From positions 45,772,755 to 45,836,754 of the forward strand of contig CM048853.1 in NCBI GenBank assembly GCA_026545225.1: a stretch of 64,000 bases of DNA, in the 5' to 3' direction. A model generated the notes under the pieces. It was given only the letters and a program-made list of their open reading frames with translations, was not told the origin of the DNA and did not search any database. The stretch comes from Cornus controversa. Its lineage: Eukaryota > Streptophyta > Magnoliopsida > Cornales > Cornaceae. Below, in pieces: positions 24,312 to 36,050 of this stretch. A program made the position numbers and the translations under genes. Position 1 is the first letter of the stretch. Every line of letters starts with the position of its first letter.

Positions 24312-25760
24312 CCCCGAATCTTCCAACTAACTTGAGAGCTCTGCTCTTGGAGCATGCCAAGCCGGCCATCATCGTGGCAACCGGCACTGGTACCATCCCC
24401 GCCATCGCCATGTCCGTCGGTGAAACCCTCAAAATCCCTACCACCTCCTTCGCCACCGCCCAAGATGGTGACCCCACTAAAAATAAACGAAAGCGTCCTG
24501 CAAACAGCAAGTACGTTAACGTCAATAATGACATAGTCTCGATCGCCTTCGGTCTGGCACCAATTGGAGCAATGACACCACCCCAAACACTCGTACCCAT
24601 GTGGGCCATACCATCAAATACAACTCCAACATTTTGGATGATCTTAGGGATGGCAATTTTGTCCGCCCCGGCGGGTTTCTGTTCCGTCCCGCCCTATTTA
24701 GGACGGGTATGTGAGTCATTTTTTTTCCGTAGGGGCGGGTTTGGAAAAAAAATCAAAACCTGACGCGGGTACGAGGCGGGTTTGGGATTCTATAATAACC
24801 TGTCCCGTACCCGCCCCGCCTCGCCCCGCTTATATATTTTATTATTATAAATATATTTATATATATATATATATATATATGTATACAAATTATAATTTTA
24901 CTTTTGGTTGTATTAAGACTTATGTTTTCATTTTATCTTTTTGTTGTATTAACACTTCTTTAATTGTTGGATTAAACTTGTTACTAAGTTATTTAGTTAT
25001 GAAATATATTTTCTGTAATAAGCTATTTAATTGTGGAATCTTGTCATTTTACTTCTTAAACATGGGTTATACTATTTTGAATTTAATAGTATCAAACTTG
25101 GTACTACTCACTAGGCTCGTATTTTTTGAAAAAATCAATTTTTATTGATGTTTGATGTGGTTACAATTTTGTGGGGAGGGGCTCCGTCTCATCCCGCCCC
25201 TTTTGAAATTTTAAACGGGACGGGGCAGGCGAGGATGGGGTGGGGTTTCTCCCAACGGGGCGGGGATGTGTTTTAAAATTTCGTCCCGTTTCAAACCCGC
25301 GGCGGGTTTGGTAATAGTGTTGAAGGCAGCGGGGCGGGGACGGGTTTAGGCAAACCCGTGCTGTACTCGCCCCGTTGCCATCCTTAATGATTCCATCGGC
25401 AACCGCCATTGCTGGGCCTTTAAATCAACCCCAATTTTGGACATTTTCGACCAATGCAACGTCGATGATCAACCTATCAGCAAGACCCATCTCATCTTTT
25501 GTACCTTCAATACAACCAACCATCAATATCAGTACAGTAACACCATTAGAGCTTCAAGCTTTGCCAACCTCAGTCACTGTAAGTTCCAGAGTCGGTGCCA
25601 AAATTAAAAGAGCAGTTTTAACTAATGCCCCAAGTTCAACTTCTTCTGCTAAATCTCTAATGTTCAGAGACTTTTCGTTAGAGATTTATGATAAACAGGA
25701 GCTTTAGTTCATGGGATCACGCAAGTGCTTCTGCAAGTTTGAGGTTGTTTTGTTGAACAA
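24312..25760 (+). pseudogene. Captured class I TCP (TCP9/TCP19-like) transcription factor fragment
   Basis: Translation starts inside the TCP domain: RIFQLT then a stop, where an Arg codon is expected. About a dozen codons (the LGHKSDGETIRW segment) are missing with a frame change. It then reads LLLEHAKPAII.ATGTGTIPAIAMSVG, the hallmark end of the class I TCP domain, then TLKIPTT, KRKRPANSKY and LVPMWAIPS. After the MITE at 24645-25386 the homology resumes with QFWTFSTNATSMINLSARP and ends RDFSLEIYDKQEL, followed by TAG where Gln is expected. The N-terminal basic region of the TCP domain is absent. It cannot encode a working factor; any role would be as RNA. Confidence 0.85.
24645..25386. mobile_element. 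hAT-type MITE inserted in the TCP fragment
   Basis: It begins TAGGGATGGCAA and ends TTGCCATCCTTA, inverted ends shared with the element at 53429-53888. Interior arms are rich in CCCGCCCCG-type words, a familiar plant hAT MITE style. The flanking 8 bases (GATGATCT and ATGATTCC) are an imperfect duplication around the TGGATGATTCC expected in the TCP gene. It contains an (AT)n run near 24858. Confidence 0.8.
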
Positions 25761-25769
25761 CCAATTTGC

Positions 25770-26265
25770 TTAAGAAACACCACAACCACCACCACCATCC
25801 ATACCTACAACCACATCCACCACCATGCCCACACCAATTTCACTAATTTTCTCACTTTCTCGATGATCTCAAGAACAGTTTGCTTAAGAAACTCCACAAC
25901 CACCACCGCCATTCATACCCACAACCACTTCCACCACCATGCCCACACCCCAATCACCACTGCATATTTCGGGCGAATGAACCTGTGACCATGGTGGTCG
26001 CTAGCCTCAAATACCACAATCTGTTGCATCACAACCACCATCCTCAACCCCCACCCCCAAAATGAAACCACCATCCCTACCTCCACAACCACCACTGCCT
26101 CTCGCTTTCCAACTCAGCAGTAGCGCTGCCACCATCCCCACTCCCATCCCCACCACCACCACCATCCCGACCTCCATAACCACCACCGCCATCCATACCT
26201 ACAACCACAACCACCACCATGCCCACACCACAATCACCACTGCGTATTCCGACGAATGAACCGGT
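25770..26265 (+). repeat. CCACCA-rich imperfect repeats inside the Pack-MULE
   Basis: Units containing TTGCTTAAGAAAC.CCACAACC and CATACC.ACAACCAC followed by CCACCACCATGCCCACACC recur about three times. In both directions this yields long open frames of skewed composition (Pro/His-rich or Gly/Val-rich), which are repeat artefacts rather than genes. Confidence 0.7.
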
Positions 26266-26586
26266 AACCACAATCTGTTGCATCACAACCTGCTGTCGAC
26301 GATAATCTATATATATATATATGTATGTATGTAGTTATATATGTATGTATATGAATATATTTTCCTCAATCTGTAAATTAAGAGTCACACATATAAATGA
26401 TTGGGACTACATTGTAGGATATTTTGCATATTTTTTAGTTACCGTTTGCATGATGTAACTAATATGACAAAGTGATGTATAATTTCAAATCTCAAGGATG
26501 AAAATGGCTGAGGTAAGGGAGGGGGACATATTAACGTATGAACAAATTTCAGGGAATATTCCAAATGTAATTTACCCATTTTATCT

Positions 26587-27096
26587 TTGTATCCATCGAC
26601 AAACCCATCTTCTTCGGTGACACTCGGACAAACCCACCTCTCAGACAATCCACTTACTAATACTAAAGTGAAAATTTTATTTTACAATTGTGACGCTTTT
26701 AGTGCACGAACTTAAAATTTTTATTGCATGATTGTCAAAGTTTTACTTCACACCAGACTTTTTAGTGTCGAGCGCTGCACGAAGGTAAAAAATTTGCTTC
26801 ACAATTGTGTCAATTTTTGCAAATTCACCTGTTCATACAAACTGTAGTACTGGTACTTATTTTCAAAACTGATCAGACACAACCACTGATCAGACCTAGG
26901 AATCCTTACATAAATCTACAAACACTTGTTCACTGAGTACTGGTTATATATAACAATTGTAGAGACAGATTCTCTTTCTATATCTAAATCATCCCTCAAG
27001 CTTAAACGAAGCCAGAATTTGCAAAACCCAAAACAAAAAGTTGAGAAAAAAAATCAAACAACCTTTATATAAAGTATATAACCACAATGTTTAGTC

Positions 27097-27129
<33 letters not shown>

Positions 27130-27792
27130 GAGTTTTGGGCCTTCTTGTCATTTCATTTAAAAGAAAAAGATAAATGGATTGTAAACGTAAAAAAGTGGAG
27201 CGCAAATATCGCCTCCCTTTCTATATATATATATATATATATAATGTTTCCAACTAAGAGTGTAGTCTACAATCAATTCAAGAACATCAAACTAAAACCT
27301 TTCAAAAAAAAAAAAAAATCTATCAAACCAGACAAACTGCAAGTGGAGAAAAAAATTTCTTCCAGCTATTATTTGCATATCCATTACTTAAATAATACAA
27401 AATTGTAGAGATGTGACTTTTTTGCAATTACAATCCATCCAACATATATCAATTTTTAGTGTCAAGGTAAGAAATACATTTTCAACTTGATTTTTTGAGT
27501 GCTTTTACAAGACATTTTCAGATTCACCATTTATTAGAAGAGGTTTGCTATGGGCGATTGAACCCAACGTGTTGGATTTTTTTTTTCTTTTTTTAAATCA
27601 ATCCTATCACGTGTCTTTTGTTACTATAAAATATAATATAAATATGATTGGAGTTGTACTAAATGTAAAATTTGTAAGTAAAAGATCGGGACTCTCTGTC
27701 AATGTAGTAATCTTTTGAAGATGTTTTATTTAAAAAATAATAATCAACAACGCGTGTTGATTTTGATGTCTAATTAGATGGACAATTGTGTA
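26587..27792. other. Non-coding stretch with (AT)n microsatellites
   Basis: AT dinucleotide runs lie at about 27101-27126 and 27222-27242. The text around 27150 resembles that near 13075 (a CATTTCATTTAAAAGAAAAAG word), a minor dispersed repeat. No gene is seen. Confidence 0.5.
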
Positions 27793-28075
27793 GTGACAAA
27801 CTTTTTTTTATGGAGGTTAGAATTATATATAGTTTTATTCCATCCACAATCTATGAAGCATATACTTTCATCACAATCTAGAAAGCAAATACTTTTATAT
27901 GAGTAACGTATCCAATGTCTAATCATACATTGTTTGCATATCCATTACTTAATCATACAAGTTTGTGTAATAGCAAACTTTTTTATGGAGGTTAGAATTG
28001 TATATAACTTTGTTCCACACACAATCGTCACAATCTGGGAAACCCACGTACTTTTATATGAGCAAGGTATTTGTA
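27793..28075 (+). repeat. Imperfect tandem duplication, about 170 bp apart
   Basis: Words such as CAAACTTTTTTATGGAGGTTAGAATT, TTCCA..CACAATC and ACTTTTATATGAG occur in the same order twice. A third partial match (GCATATCCATTACTTAA) lies at 27377 and again near 27937. Confidence 0.65.
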
Positions 28076-28218
28076 TTGTATCCATATTAAATATCGACAC
28101 TTTTTTATTTTACTTCTCAGATACTTCGACCACGTATACGATAATTATCACATATTTCACAACACATTTTTAATAAGACTTGAACATTAAAATATAATTT
28201 TTTCAACAATAATATCAT

Positions 28219-28340
28219 AGTATATATATAAATAAAGTGTTGCCCCATTTTTGGTATGTAATATTTTTGTACCTTTCCTTTTCACACACACATATATATA
28301 TATACCAAAAATGGGGCAGCACTTTATTTATATATATAGT
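28219..28340. mobile_element. Small hairpin MITE
   Basis: A near-perfect inverted repeat: the left arm at about 28220-28256 contains AAAGTGTTGCCCCATTTTTG, and the right arm at about 28303-28338 contains CAAAAATGGGGCAGCACTTT. The loop is about 46 bp. It would fold into a long stem if transcribed. Arms end in AT dinucleotides, so a TA target duplication cannot be resolved. Confidence 0.8.
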
Positions 28341-28594
28341 AATATCAGGTTTGTCAAATTATTTCTGCATTTTTGGAAGAAAAAAAGAACAAAAAATCGA
28401 GACTAAAGTGCTAATAATACTGAAAATTTTAAGGGCTGAAAACTGAAAATTTTAAGCCAATAGGGACAACTGTCTTCATTTTATCTTGGCCTGCCGCATG
28501 TCATCATCAACCACAAGCCATCTCAATTGCTCATAACCGACCACACATGCCCATCTCTGACTGGGAATGTAATCACATAACATCATAGATCATA

Positions 28595-29045
28595 GGGACA
28601 TCGGGGAAAAATGCCCACTGATGTGCAACCTAGCTATGCCCAGCACATAGCTAGTGTCAGTGGGTGCCATGGCCTTAGCCATGCCCCCAAAGGCCATGCA
28701 CTACCAAGCTTTGCTATGGCCTTAGCCATGCCCCCAAAGGCCATGCGGCCCATGCACTACCAAAAGCTTTGCCCATTGAAAGTGTCACCAACCTTAAGCC
28801 ATGCACCACCAACAATTGCCTTGCTATACCCACACGTGGTGCCAAGCACCAAGCCAAACCGCGCCCAGAAAGTGTGCCAACTGAAAGTTACAAGGTGCCA
28901 AGCATTAGCATGTCTTGCTCACAAAGTACCCAGCACGCCCCATGTGTTGTGCGGCATGTGCTGCCACCATCAGTCATAACCTGCCTTAGTAACCGGAATC
29001 TGCCCACAACCTTGCAAAGGCATGCCTTGGGACAACTATCAAGGG
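28595..29045. repeat. GC-rich island of CCATGC/GCCAAG-type repeats
   Basis: Composition is clearly richer in G and C than the surroundings. A 47-bp unit (ATGGCCTTAGCCATGCCCCC, then AAAGGCCATGC) is repeated in tandem from 28672 to about 28771, and similar GTGCCAAGC words continue. Open frames here (28611-28979 and 28769-29098) overlap in different phases and show no domain. Likely transposon-derived. Confidence 0.55.
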
Positions 29046-29288
29046 GGCTGACAATTGTAATGCATTATAAATTTATAACCGTCCATGAAACGTCGTAACT
29101 ATCGAAGATATTTTGGTTGAGTACTGTAAAAAGTTTATTAAGCACACTCAAAAGATGGAATGTACGCCATGACAATGGTATTATCATTGAAAACGTGAAA
29201 TGCTATCCAGTTATATGGCATGTGGTCTTGCCTTCTGCTCCAGTCCCTAACGAAAGAATTGAAGTTCCAATGATATTCAATTCAGTTG

Positions 29289-29416
29289 CATGCTTGTAAA
29301 CTCTTTTTCATCTATAATTTCTTATACGAGTTAACTCTTAATTTCCATGCTTGTAAACTCTTTTTCATCTATAATTTCTTATACGAGTTAACTCTTAATT
29401 TCCATGCTTGTAAATC
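29289..29416 (+). repeat. 57-bp minisatellite, 2.2 copies
   Basis: The unit begins CATGCTTGTAAACTC and ends TTAACTCTTAATTTC. Copies start at 29289, 29346 and 29403 (partial). The first two are identical. Confidence 0.95.
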
Positions 29417-29859
29417 AATAAATATGTGATTTTTTTTTTCACTGGAATATATGCATGGTCATAGGAACAGCCAAATTTTATCTCAAATTATAGTAGACAA
29501 GCATTCACATATAAAATCGCAAGCTCCAAGGAATGCAATTATTATATTTGTAGCTGATCAACCAAAAGACTCTTTTTACTCATTTGGAACTAGGAATCTG
29601 ATTGGTTTTTCTTTAATTAAATTGGACTTCAATCATAACTTAAAGATTAATAAAGCATCTAGCCTTCAGACATTCTTCCAACTAGTGAACATAGAAACCA
29701 GTTAATACTTCCACAAATATCACTATTCATGATCCTAAATAAGTCCTAAAATGCATCCTCATGCAGATTTAAAATAACAGAAAAAGACTTCTATAAAAAA
29801 AACCGCCACGAACCAACCACAATCACGAAACACGACAGAAAATAAAACAAACACCACAT

Positions 29860-30110
29860 AGAATACAAGAATATACGTGGTTCGGCAATATATTTACGAC
29901 GACGACGAAGATCCGGCGAAAGTTTTCACAAAATCAAGAGATTACAAGTTTCAACTCCAAACCCTACCTCTCGCTCTCTCTCTCTTTCTGCGATTTTCAG
30001 TATTTTCTCTCAATCAGTTGCGACCCAGGCCAAGACAAAATTTGCACCAAAACATAACAGCCAGAAAAACGCTGTTTCTCCATTACTGACATGAAGTTCA
30101 TTCTCAAGGA
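29860..30110 (+). mobile_element. Possible LTR fragment
   Basis: The word TACGTGGTTCGGCAA near 29874 and the following text, reading as AATCAAGAGATTACAAG then a CTCTCTCT run, resemble segments common inside plant copia LTRs. A related TACATGGTTCGGCAA occurs in the solo LTR near 39173. No ends or target duplication found. Confidence 0.3.
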
Positions 30111-30387
30111 TGAAACAACAATGGCGGAGGAAATTCAATTACAGGTACCATTCAGCGAAATACTTGCATCCCATGATATTAGACTATATTCTTAAAACGA
30201 TTAAGCTGCACAAACTATGTCTTACTGCACAATGATAGAGTTCAAAATAGACAACTATTTAGTCTATCCTTCACCAGAATGTTAAAAGCTATGCTTCCAG
30301 TGTATAGACTATAGAACACAAAAAATCAAACTTTGATAACCACCCCTTCCCTGTGCATGCATTTGAGAAAATGGAAAATAACAAATT

Positions 30388-30575
30388 CTATAACCCTCCC
30401 AAGAAAAAAAAAAGGTATCATCTTTAGTAAGAATCAAGCAGATAAGTTTACTATTCATGAATTCCTTATAATCTATAAAGACTATATCTATAACCCTCCT
30501 AAGAAAAAAAAAAAGGTATCATCTTTAATTAGAATCCACTAGATAAGTTTACTATTCATGACTTCCTCATACCAT
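30388..30575 (+). repeat. Tandem duplication, period about 105 bp
   Basis: Two units share CTATAACCCTCC.AAGAAAA, GGTATCATCTTTA and AGATAAGTTTACTATTCATGA. The flanks up to 31138 are ordinary AT-rich 3' flank of the DUF538 gene with no other feature seen. Confidence 0.85.
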
Positions 30576-31138
30576 AATAGCAAATACTTCACATATAGTG
30601 CTTATGTCAAAAGGGTTAGGGTGGTGCAGTACATGCCTAATTCAACAGTATGAAAACCTTTTTTTACCAATTCTCACTAAGCCTATGGAAAGAGTAAAAG
30701 ACCAAGACAACAGAGCACAAATGAAAAGCTTTAAACTTTTTTCCCTTTAAATAGAATTCTTAAATGCACTAACAAAAATACTATTGGAAGCAAAACCCCA
30801 AATTGATTGAACTGGTCATGTACAATAATTTAGCTAAATAAACCAAGCCTGTATCTGAATTCAAACAAGAACCCATCTTTGGAATTCCAATAATTGCCTC
30901 TCTAATTCAGTTCCCCTAAACAAAAAGAAACAAAGATTTCCCACTATTGCCAATTCAATGGTAGGCATTGGGCAATTATAAATCATTGAAGTCAATAAAC
31001 AAAGTCAAGCAAATCAATTAAAATACCAACAATTTCACCAAAGAAAGTGCCACCCACTTGGATTAATCACAATCAAACAACAACCCAACATTTTAAAATT
31101 TTCAACACAAATGTTTTCCATTCCATCACAGAATTCAT

Positions 31139-31657
31139 CTAATAAGAAGAAACACCAAATGGGTTTGTTCTAAGCTTGCTTACTTGTCCATTGTCACAAT
31201 TGAATCCACAGCCACATTGAGGGCACTCCTCAAAATTGTCAACCGAGAACCCGGCCGACGCGATCCCCACCGAGAATTCCAGGTCATCTCCGCTCCGATC
31301 GACCTCGACGATGTTAACCCACAAGAAAAGCAGCTTTACTTTGACACCCTCCAAGCTTGAGAGCTTTCCTTTGGATATATAGCCTTTGATTGTGGACTTG
31401 TAGCTCAATTGGTATGAACCCTCGATAGAAAAGCCACAATTTTTATCCAGATATGCAGAGAATTTTCCTGTGGATTCGTCTAAATCGAAGCCTGTGACAC
31501 CTTTGGGTAATATACCTTTGGGAAAGTTGTAGTCTTCGAGGACCTCGTAGGCCGTTGGCTTGTCGCCGGCGGAATTTGCCGGCGATGAGAAGATGAGAAT
31601 GATGCAAGTGATTGTTGTTAGGGTTTTGAAGCTTTGGGCGTAACTCACGAAACCCAT
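31139..31657 (-). CDS. DUF538 family secreted protein
   Basis: A single-exon gene of 172 aa. Residues 1-30 are a signal peptide with hydrophobic core and a likely cleavage after ANSA. The mature part is a DUF538 domain: TAYEVLEDYNFPKGILPKGV near residues 35-54, then GKFSAYLDKNCGFSIEG, YKSTIKGYISKGKLSSLEGVKVK, FLWVNIVEV and FSVGIASAGFSVDNFEECPQCGCGFNC. This is the full order typical of the family, with normal length. The family is plant-specific, small and soluble; some members are reported as stress- or trichome-associated, but no biochemical activity is settled. The start was chosen because it gives the signal peptide. No intron is needed. Confidence 0.93.
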   Translation of the reverse strand: MGFVSYAQSFKTLTTITCIILIFSSPANSAGDKPTAYEVLEDYNFPKGILPKGVTGFDLDESTGKFSAYLDKNCGFSIEGSYQLSYKSTIKGYISKGKLSSLEGVKVKLLFLWVNIVEVDRSGDDLEFSVGIASAGFSVDNFEECPQCGCGFNCDNGQVSKLRTNPFGVSSY

Positions 31658-33080
31658 CTCTCTCTCTCTCTATCCTACTACTCGTCTATCGGTTTCCCTC
31701 TTCCCTCTTTACCTCTTGACTTCCTTTCTCTTCTCTCCCTATGGCGGAGAGAGGAATGGTAGTTGAGGTCTTACCTCCTCATTCAACAACATTCAAATAT
31801 TCTTTAATTTGTCCACGTGTCATTGTTGAAATTTTTTTTCTAAATCTCACTAAATAAATCTGAGGCTTCTTTGTCAATGGGCTTCAAGTTAAACCAATTT
31901 AGCCCGCTATCCCAAAGCCAGTTTTAAGCCCATACCCGGACATATTTCAAGCCCACAGCCAGCTATCCCAGAGTACAAAGACTGGGCTTGGGTTTCTTAG
32001 AAAGCCTTTAGACTCGGCCTATTAAACAGTTAAAGCCGGGTGGGCTAAACCCTGGGCTCTCAAACCACGAGTCGAACTGGTCTGGCCCGTAACGCACCCT
32101 TTTCTTCAACCAATTTCTCTAACCGGAGCCCAATCCACGTTGAAAAGTTTCAATTCAGGTTGAACTCAAGTTAGAGAAATCAGTGAAAATCGGATTGTTT
32201 TTGGGTCAGTTTAAAGCTATATTAAATTATGTAAATTTCTAAAAAATGTACAAACAAATTCCAAGAAAATTAATTCTCTAAAATATTAATATACAATAAA
32301 TTAAGATTTAAGCAAAGAAAGTTGAAAAGAAAAAATTGATGACAATTTGAGATATATATATAATATTTAAAATTTTAAATACATATAAAAATTATAATTT
32401 GAGTTCGAGTTCGAGTTCGAGTTCGAGTTGAATTTGGATTGCTAACACCTCGACCCAACTTAACCTTGATTGTAAAAATATTAAAAATAATTGTCCCAAC
32501 TTGTGAAGTATCAAACCGGACTCAAATTAGCATGTTCAAGTTACAACTATAGTCATGATTGTCCAATCTTAATCATTAGGTGTTGTGGATATAAATAAGA
32601 AGTGTTTTTAGCTTAATATATATGAATGTTGTAATTTGACATTGATTTTTTTAGCCCATCTTGTTATCAAGCTTGAACTTAGGAACGAGTTTGAGTTTGT
32701 GCAGAAATTCAAAAGTAAATGAGCCAACTGATTGAGTTCTAGCTGAGTGAGCAGTCATTGAGCTGAGCTCCAATTCTTATTCCTAATTTCAATTCAATCT
32801 AAATTTGAAAAAGAAAAAAAAACATCAATTTAATGAAGTCAAAGAGGAATGGGCCAAAGGCCCATGTGAACAAAACATGAGAAAGGGGGGCATACCAACC
32901 GAAACATGAGAAAGCAAGACCCCAACCTAGAAATAGGCCCAATACCATAACGAAAATCCAAGCCCAAATCAAAATTAGGCCCAAGCCTACTCCTTTATTG
33001 ATTGTTACTCTGATTTTGTACAAAATCTGATAGGTTTGTTGAATCTCTCTTAAATGTACCCCCATAAAATGTTACTAGCA
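31658..33080. other. 5' flank of the DUF538 gene and repeat-rich DNA
   Basis: The region just upstream of the ATG is pyrimidine-rich on the sense strand's complement (GAGAGA in sense). Farther out there is a (GAGTTC)n run at about 32400-32429. Text around 31880-32100 and 32870-33000 is rich in GGCCCA/GGGCTT words, typical of degenerate transposon sequence. No gene seen. Confidence 0.5.
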
Positions 33081-33542
33081 CTGCAAATGAACTGAATTTA
33101 GCCAAGCTTGAGCCTGTTCAAGTTCGGGCTTATTTGTTTGTGGGCTTAGCTTGGGCTCGTGATGAGCTCAAAAAGTTGAGTTCAGACTCAGCTCATCATT
33201 ATTTTGAGAAACTCGGGTTCGGATTGGGCTCAGCTCATTTAGTAAAAAAATTCATTTGAATTTGTGTTCAAGATTATTTTAGCTCGTTCATAAACGTACA
33301 TGAGCCTACATAAGCCTATGTCCATAAACATGTTCACGAGCTTACAAGTTTTGTTCGTGAACATAAACGAACCTAAAATAAGTTCATATTCACGAGTTTA
33401 AACGAGCTGAGCCCAATACCGTTCGAGATTGGCTCATTTAATAAACAAGCCTAAAAACTGAACTCGAACTTGGCTCATTTTCTTAACCAACGAGTTTGAG
33501 CCAAGCTCGAGTCTGTTCGTGAACAGTTCAGTTCATTTGCAG
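33081..33542. mobile_element. MITE with 16-bp perfect terminal inverted repeats
   Basis: Left end CTGCAAATGAACTGAA and right end TTCAGTTCATTTGCAG are exact reverse complements. The interior has long imperfectly complementary arms (AGCTTGAGCCTGTTC on the left, CTCGAGTCTGTTCGTGAACA on the right). The true ends may extend a few bases further. A clean target duplication is not visible. Confidence 0.7.
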
Positions 33543-33632
33543 CCTTAAATGGTATCCTTCCTATCAAGATATTCGACTAACATTGAATTGATTCAATGGC
33601 AACATAACAAATTTATATGATAAATGTAGTTA

Positions 33633-33759
33633 ATTACAAAGGTTGTATCTCAATGGTATTTTCTCCAAGTAGAAGCTTGAGGGTTAAGTCTCAATGGAGA
33701 ACAAAAAAAAAAAGGGCTGCGTGAGTTTCTTCCCGTGGTAAAAAAAAAGAAAAAAAAAG
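33633..33759 (+). mobile_element. tRNA-derived SINE with 8-bp target duplication
   Basis: Flanked by TGTAGTTA at 33625-33632 and 33760-33767. It contains A-box-like GGTTGTATCTCAATGG, B-box-like GGGTTAAGTCTC, a short body with TTTCTTCCCGTGG, and A-rich stretches in the middle and at the end. Confidence 0.75.
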
Positions 33760-34161
33760 TGTAGTTATAGTACTTATGAATCAACTTTGCCAAGTTACAA
33801 GTGACCTCAGTGAGTTCAGAAAACATGGCTTAATTACAGCAATCCAAACAAATTTTCACACATTGTAATATATAACACAAACAACCCCTCCTCTTCTTCA
33901 CATATAAATAAATTAACAAAAGAATAGATATAAAACTACCCTTGGTGGGCTCTTCTTGGTCCCCCCTAATAATCCAGTGGGCCTCTACTCTTGGTTCATG
34001 TTGTGGATTGGGCTGGAGGATGAGAGGAGGTGCTCTCTCTGGCCTCCAAACTCCAAGTCATCGGCGATAGTTTTGGTGGATAGGGATGGTTTCGATTTAC
34101 AGTAAATTGCATAGAGAACCAGCTGAGCAGTTCCAAGGAGTAACCCACTCCCATTTGGTAC

Positions 34162-35749
34162 CCATTTATGAGAGGGACACCATCTAGTCGTCAACATGTT
34201 ATGTGATGAGAAAGTACTAGTTTGGTACATAACCCTTTACATATTCAACCGATAGTAAATTAATATTTTTTATAATTAAAGATAATGGAGAGTTTTCTTT
34301 CGTTATATGTGTAAGGATTATAATATTTCTAGAGTATTCAATAATTTCTCGTTATATGAGACTTTATATATATGTGCATGTGTGTTTTGTATATATGTGT
34401 ATGACTAATAACATGATGTGCCCATATGAATTTGATGAATTTGCACAAAAATACACACACGTGTTAGTAATCTTGTATGGCATGACACACACAAGAATTC
34501 CAGTTAATTTTGTATGGTGGACAATTAATATTAAGATAATGATTTTTCATTTGAATTCGACTATTTTTGAATGCGGGTTTTTGAGTGGGGTGGAGGGTCC
34601 CACTACATGATGTCATCATGAGAACGAAATGATCTATTTTAGTTCATGAAAAGAGCGTTATAGCTCCGGCTCCAATGAGGATTGCTCTCTAACCAGTCTC
34701 GCAATCACTCCTATATGTTGAGTAATGACTCGAAAACTTGTCTAGCAAAATTCAGAATTGTCTTCGTCAGTTGTGGCAGGTTGAAAATGAGGGTCTTATC
34801 ATTGGATTGTGGTCTAGATAGATTTAGATGCTCATCAATTAATCTCCCTTGCTAGGTTGGGGTGCTTGCTTAGACTCATGATATTATGTAGTGTAACCCT
34901 CCACTCCATTCACATAAATAACTTTCAAAAACGGCCGAATTCAACATCTACTTCGTTACTGTTAATATTATTCTTAATTTACTCAAAATTCTATTCTTCT
35001 ATGACTTCAGAATTTATTTGTTTAATCTTTCATTATAAAGGATGTTTACTTTGTTTGCAACATCTTTCTTTTTATTTTCATGCATCAAAATGTCTACCAA
35101 AAAAATATGACCCTAGATATTAAAATTTTAAAAGAAAAAGAGAAAAATAGATGAATTAATTCAATCTCAAAAAGAAAACTATTGATAAAATAAATTAATT
35201 AAAAAAAGAGCTCTTAAAAATTTGTTATTTCTAACAATTAAAATATAACAAAAAAAAAATCAAGTGAAACATTTAATAAAATGGACAAGCAAGTAATCTA
35301 AAAGAATTGTAACACAAGGGAATATTGCAACAAAAAGATAATAGTAACACGATTCATAGTTACATAGTCATAGTCAAATATAATTCTTGATGAAAAAAAT
35401 AAATTATTAATATTATGTATTAATAGATTAAATATCAAAAAGCCATATTTAGATTTTTGCCTTGGGCCCCAAAATAAACAGAGCCAGCCCTACCCACGGC
35501 CAGCATTTCAGCCATTGTATATTTCTCGATTTATAAAACTTATACTTATATATCAAATGAAATTATAAAAAAAAAAAACTGAAGATGACAAATATAATAT
35601 AGACATAGCATTTAATATTATTCGAATTTTAAATTCAACATTTTACTATTCCATCAGCCATTGACTTCTAAATGGTTGAACACTTGCACCTTCTGACCTT
35701 CCTACATGTGTCCGTGACACTTGAAATGGAGTTAAGAACACTGAGCATG
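34162..35749. other. Part of the long last intron of the SWEET pseudogene
   Basis: AT-rich DNA with no exon seen. A CTCCACTCCATTCACATAAATA word near 34899 resembles CTCTACTCTATTCACATAAAT near 43179, a degenerate repeat present on both sides of the LTR element. Confidence 0.45.
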
Positions 35750-35757
35750 GTCTTAAT

Positions 35758-36001
35758 TAGAAGTGCACAAAAAATCGTTGAAACTGAAATCGAAACCAAA
35801 ATCGAGGGGAACCGTACTTGAACCGTACCGAACCGTTAGCTACGGTTCCAGTTTCAGTTCCTAAAATTAGGAACCGTTACCAACGGTTCCAGTTTCGGTT
35901 CCAGGGCCAGTGAAACCGTACCGTACTAGAACCGTTGGGGGTAATGGTTACTTGGAACCGAACTGGAATAGAAATCGTTAACCGGAACTGTTCTATATTA
36001 A

Positions 36002-36050
<49 letters not shown>

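Larger units (their letters stand above)
24143..26577. mobile_element. Pack-MULE carrying a TCP gene fragment
   Basis: The ends are inverted repeats. The left begins GGACAAATTACATTTTGAC; the right in reverse complement begins GGGTAAATTACATTTGGA, and both continue with CCCTGA and a downstream TATGTCC-like block. The flanks are ATTTTATTT (24134-24142) and ATTTTATCT (26578-26586), a 9-bp duplication with one mismatch, as expected for Mutator-like elements. No transposase is present. Inside lies an intronless fragment of a class I TCP transcription factor gene, itself split by a hAT MITE (24645-25386). The right half is low-complexity CCACCA-rich DNA. Confidence 0.75.

Noticed and set aside
25880-26286. 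Overlapping His/Pro-rich and Gly/Val-rich ORFs on both strands
   Set aside because: They arise from CCACCA-type repeats; every frame is open because of composition.
28611-29098. ORFs of 122 and 109 codons
   Set aside because: They overlap in different frames in a GC-rich repeat tract and show no recognisable family.
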